8,346 nucleotides of DNA from Actinomycetospora sp. GTDB taxonomy: Bacteria > Actinomycetota > Actinomycetes > Mycobacteriales > Pseudonocardiaceae. Below, one piece after another: positions 7,026 through 8,346 of the stretch. The DNA is taken from positions 1 through 8,346 of the forward strand of contig JAICLN010000186.1 in the NCBI GenBank assembly GCA_025925615.1. Direction: 5' to 3'. Under the pieces are notes generated by a model that saw only the letters and a program-made list of their open reading frames with translations, was not told the DNA's origin and did no database searches. The position numbers and the translations under genes were made by a program. Position 1 is the stretch's first letter, and every line of letters begins with the position of its first letter.

Positions 7026-8319
7026 AACGGGCCGGCGCCGACGGCGCCTCGGGGACGGGGGTGCTGACGCCGGAGCCGACCTGCGAGAGCGGGACGCCGG
7101 CCTGCGCCGGGTCCGGTGGCGGGCCGAAGGCGCCGGCCGCACGCAGCGCGGCGACGCGCTCGTCGTCGTATCCCAGACCGCCGAGGACCTCGTCGGTGTC
7201 GCGGCCCATCGGCGGGCCGCCACGGGCGGGTGCGGCGTCGGCGCCGGGCGGCCCGACGCGCACCGGGGAGCGCAGCGAGCGGACGGTGCCGAACCGCGGG
7301 TGCTCGGTCTCGACGATCAGCGCCCGGGCCAGCGTGTGCGGGTCCTCGAGCGCCCCGGCCACCTCGTGGATCGGCGCGCACGGGATCCGCGCGGCGTAGA
7401 GCGGGTCGAGCCACTCCTCGACGGTGCGCACGCGGAAGAGGTCCTCGAGCAGGGGCACCAGCACGTCTCGGTGCCGGTCGCGGTCGGCGAACGTGGCGAA
7501 CCGCGGGTCGGCGGCGAGGTCCGGGCGGTCCAGCACCTCGGTGAGGCGGTGCCAGAACTTCTCCTTGGCGCAACCCACGACGAGCCAGCCGTCGGCCGCC
7601 TCGAACGCCTGGAAGGGCACGAGCGAGGGGTGGGCCGAGTGGTGCGTGCGGGCCGGGGTGTAGCCCTCGGTGAGGTGCCAGGTGGCCGGGTAGGTCAGCA
7701 GGCTGATCGCGGTGTCGTAGAGCGAGAGGTCGCAGTCGGTGCCGACGCCGTCGCGACGGGCCTGGTGGATGCCCGCGAGCAGCGCGATCGCCGCGACGAA
7801 GCCGCCGCTGTAGTCCACCAGCGAGAGGCCGGCCTTCTGCGGGGCACCGCCGGGCTCGCCGGTCACCGACATCCAGCCGCCGAGGGCCTGGAGCACGTAG
7901 TCGTAGCCGGGCTCGTCCGATCGCGGTCCGGTCATACCGAATCCGGTGAGCGAGCAGCAGACGATCCGCGGGTTGATCTCCCTGAGATCCTCGTACCGGA
8001 TGCCGAGCTTGGCCGGGACGTCGCCGCGCAGGTTGGAGTACACCGCGTCGGCGGAACGGACCAGATCGTGGAACACCTCGCGGCCGCCGGGCGTGCGGAT
8101 GTCGAGCACCATCGAGGACTTGTTCTTGTTGAACGACTCGAAGAACAGCGAGTCCTCGCCCCCGGCATAGGGCGGGACGTAGCGGCCCACGTCGCCCCCC
8201 GAACCCGGGTCCTCGATCTTGATGACCTCCGCGCCCAGGTCGGCGAGGTGCATCGAGCCGAACGGCCCCGCCCCGTACTGCTCGAGCGAGACGATGCGGA
8301 TGTCCTCGAGGGGCCTCAC
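7024..8319 (-). CDS. CaiB/BaiF family (class III) CoA-transferase
   Basis: This 431-residue protein should move CoA from an acyl-CoA donor to a carboxylic acid in the cytosol. Family features are seen in order: an N-terminal PLEDIRIVSLEQYGAGP segment, LGAEVIKIEDP near residues 28-38, NKNKSSMVLDI near 64-73, the GYDYVLQALGGWMSVTG stretch at 138-154 and a late RIPCAPIHEV near 311-320. Asp169 in SLVDYSGG falls at the number of the catalytic aspartate in E. coli CaiB and formyl-CoA transferase, which forms the glutamyl/aspartyl-CoA intermediates known for this family. Length is normal (about 390-430). The GTG start is chosen for its ribosome binding site and the fit of the N-terminus. It is followed seven bases later by an acyl-CoA dehydrogenase, a common pairing for activating and then oxidising an acid. 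The acid is unknown; family membership alone does not reveal it. Confidence 0.93.
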   Translation of the reverse strand: MRPLEDIRIVSLEQYGAGPFGSMHLADLGAEVIKIEDPGSGGDVGRYVPPYAGGEDSLFFESFNKNKSSMVLDIRTPGGREVFHDLVRSADAVYSNLRGDVPAKLGIRYEDLREINPRIVCCSLTGFGMTGPRSDEPGYDYVLQALGGWMSVTGEPGGAPQKAGLSLVDYSGGFVAAIALLAGIHQARRDGVGTDCDLSLYDTAISLLTYPATWHLTEGYTPARTHHSAHPSLVPFQAFEAADGWLVVGCAKEKFWHRLTEVLDRPDLAADPRFATFADRDRHRDVLVPLLEDLFRVRTVEEWLDPLYAARIPCAPIHEVAGALEDPHTLARALIVETEHPRFGTVRSLRSPVRVGPPGADAAPARGGPPMGRDTDEVLGGLGYDDERVAALRAAGAFGPPPDPAQAGVPLSQVGSGVSTPVPEAPSAPAR

Positions 8320-8346
8320 GTGCGGACCCCCTCGGTCTCGAGCGAC
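8316..8346 (-). CDS. Possible C-terminal tail of an upstream gene (partial)
   Basis: The nine complete codons before the CoA-transferase are open in the frame that ends with TGA at 8318-8316, giving the tail SLETEGVRT. That stop would overlap the CoA-transferase GTG start as GTGA, the usual junction of translationally coupled genes, and the next two genes downstream are joined just as tightly. Nothing can be said about function from nine residues. The frame could be open by chance in DNA this GC-rich. Confidence 0.3.
   Translation of the reverse strand, partial: SLETEGVRT
8327..8333 (-). promoter_or_regulatory. Ribosome binding site of the CoA-transferase
   Basis: The minus strand reads GAGGGGG, seven bases before the GTG at 8319. 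It supports that GTG even though the frame stays open to the window edge. Confidence 0.55.

Noticed and set aside
5841..7223. A longer version of the acyl-CoA dehydrogenase starting at 7223
   Set aside because: The extra 69 residues are Arg/Ser-rich, overlap the CoA-transferase gene, and the GTG at 7016 has an AGGAG site and the normal family N-terminus.

Overview
The window is very GC-rich, and every gene in it lies on the minus strand, so transcription runs from base 8346 towards base 1. The base composition, heavy use of GTG starts, a mycothiol-type isomerase and two luciferase-like flavin enzymes point to a high-GC actinomycete. Pseudonocardiales is my best guess, but no taxonomic marker is present.

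In transcription order: a class III (CaiB/BaiF) CoA-transferase (8319-7024), an acyl-CoA dehydrogenase (7016-5841) and an amidase-signature hydrolase (5844-4072) form a tight block. Its junctions are a 7-bp gap with the ribosome binding site inside the previous stop, then an ATGA overlap. A 95-bp gap with a possible promoter follows. Next is a clear RutA-type pyrimidine monooxygenase (3976-2924), then an 85-bp gap filled mostly by a perfect 42-bp palindrome. A MmgE/PrpD-family protein (2838-1447) follows, overlapping by 8 bp a second luciferase-like oxidoreductase (1454-390). Last is the N-terminal part of a mycothiol-dependent maleylpyruvate isomerase/DinB-like protein that runs off the left edge. 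At the right edge, nine codons ending in a GTGA overlap may be the tail of another gene.

Together the genes look like a catabolic cluster. RutA would open a cyclic amide or pyrimidine-like ring with a flavin peroxide. The amidase would hydrolyse the ureido or amide product. The CoA-transferase and dehydrogenase would activate and oxidise the carboxylate, and the MmgE/PrpD protein might hydrate, dehydrate, isomerise or decarboxylate an intermediate. The order of steps and the substrate are inference. The other Rut enzymes (RutB, C, D, E, F), a flavin reductase, a transporter and a regulator are not in the window.

The most unusual DNA is two palindromic elements: the 42-bp intergenic palindrome, and a pair of 17-bp palindromes read in frame inside the amidase gene, in the linker between a possible GatC/AtzG-like N-terminal segment and the catalytic domain.
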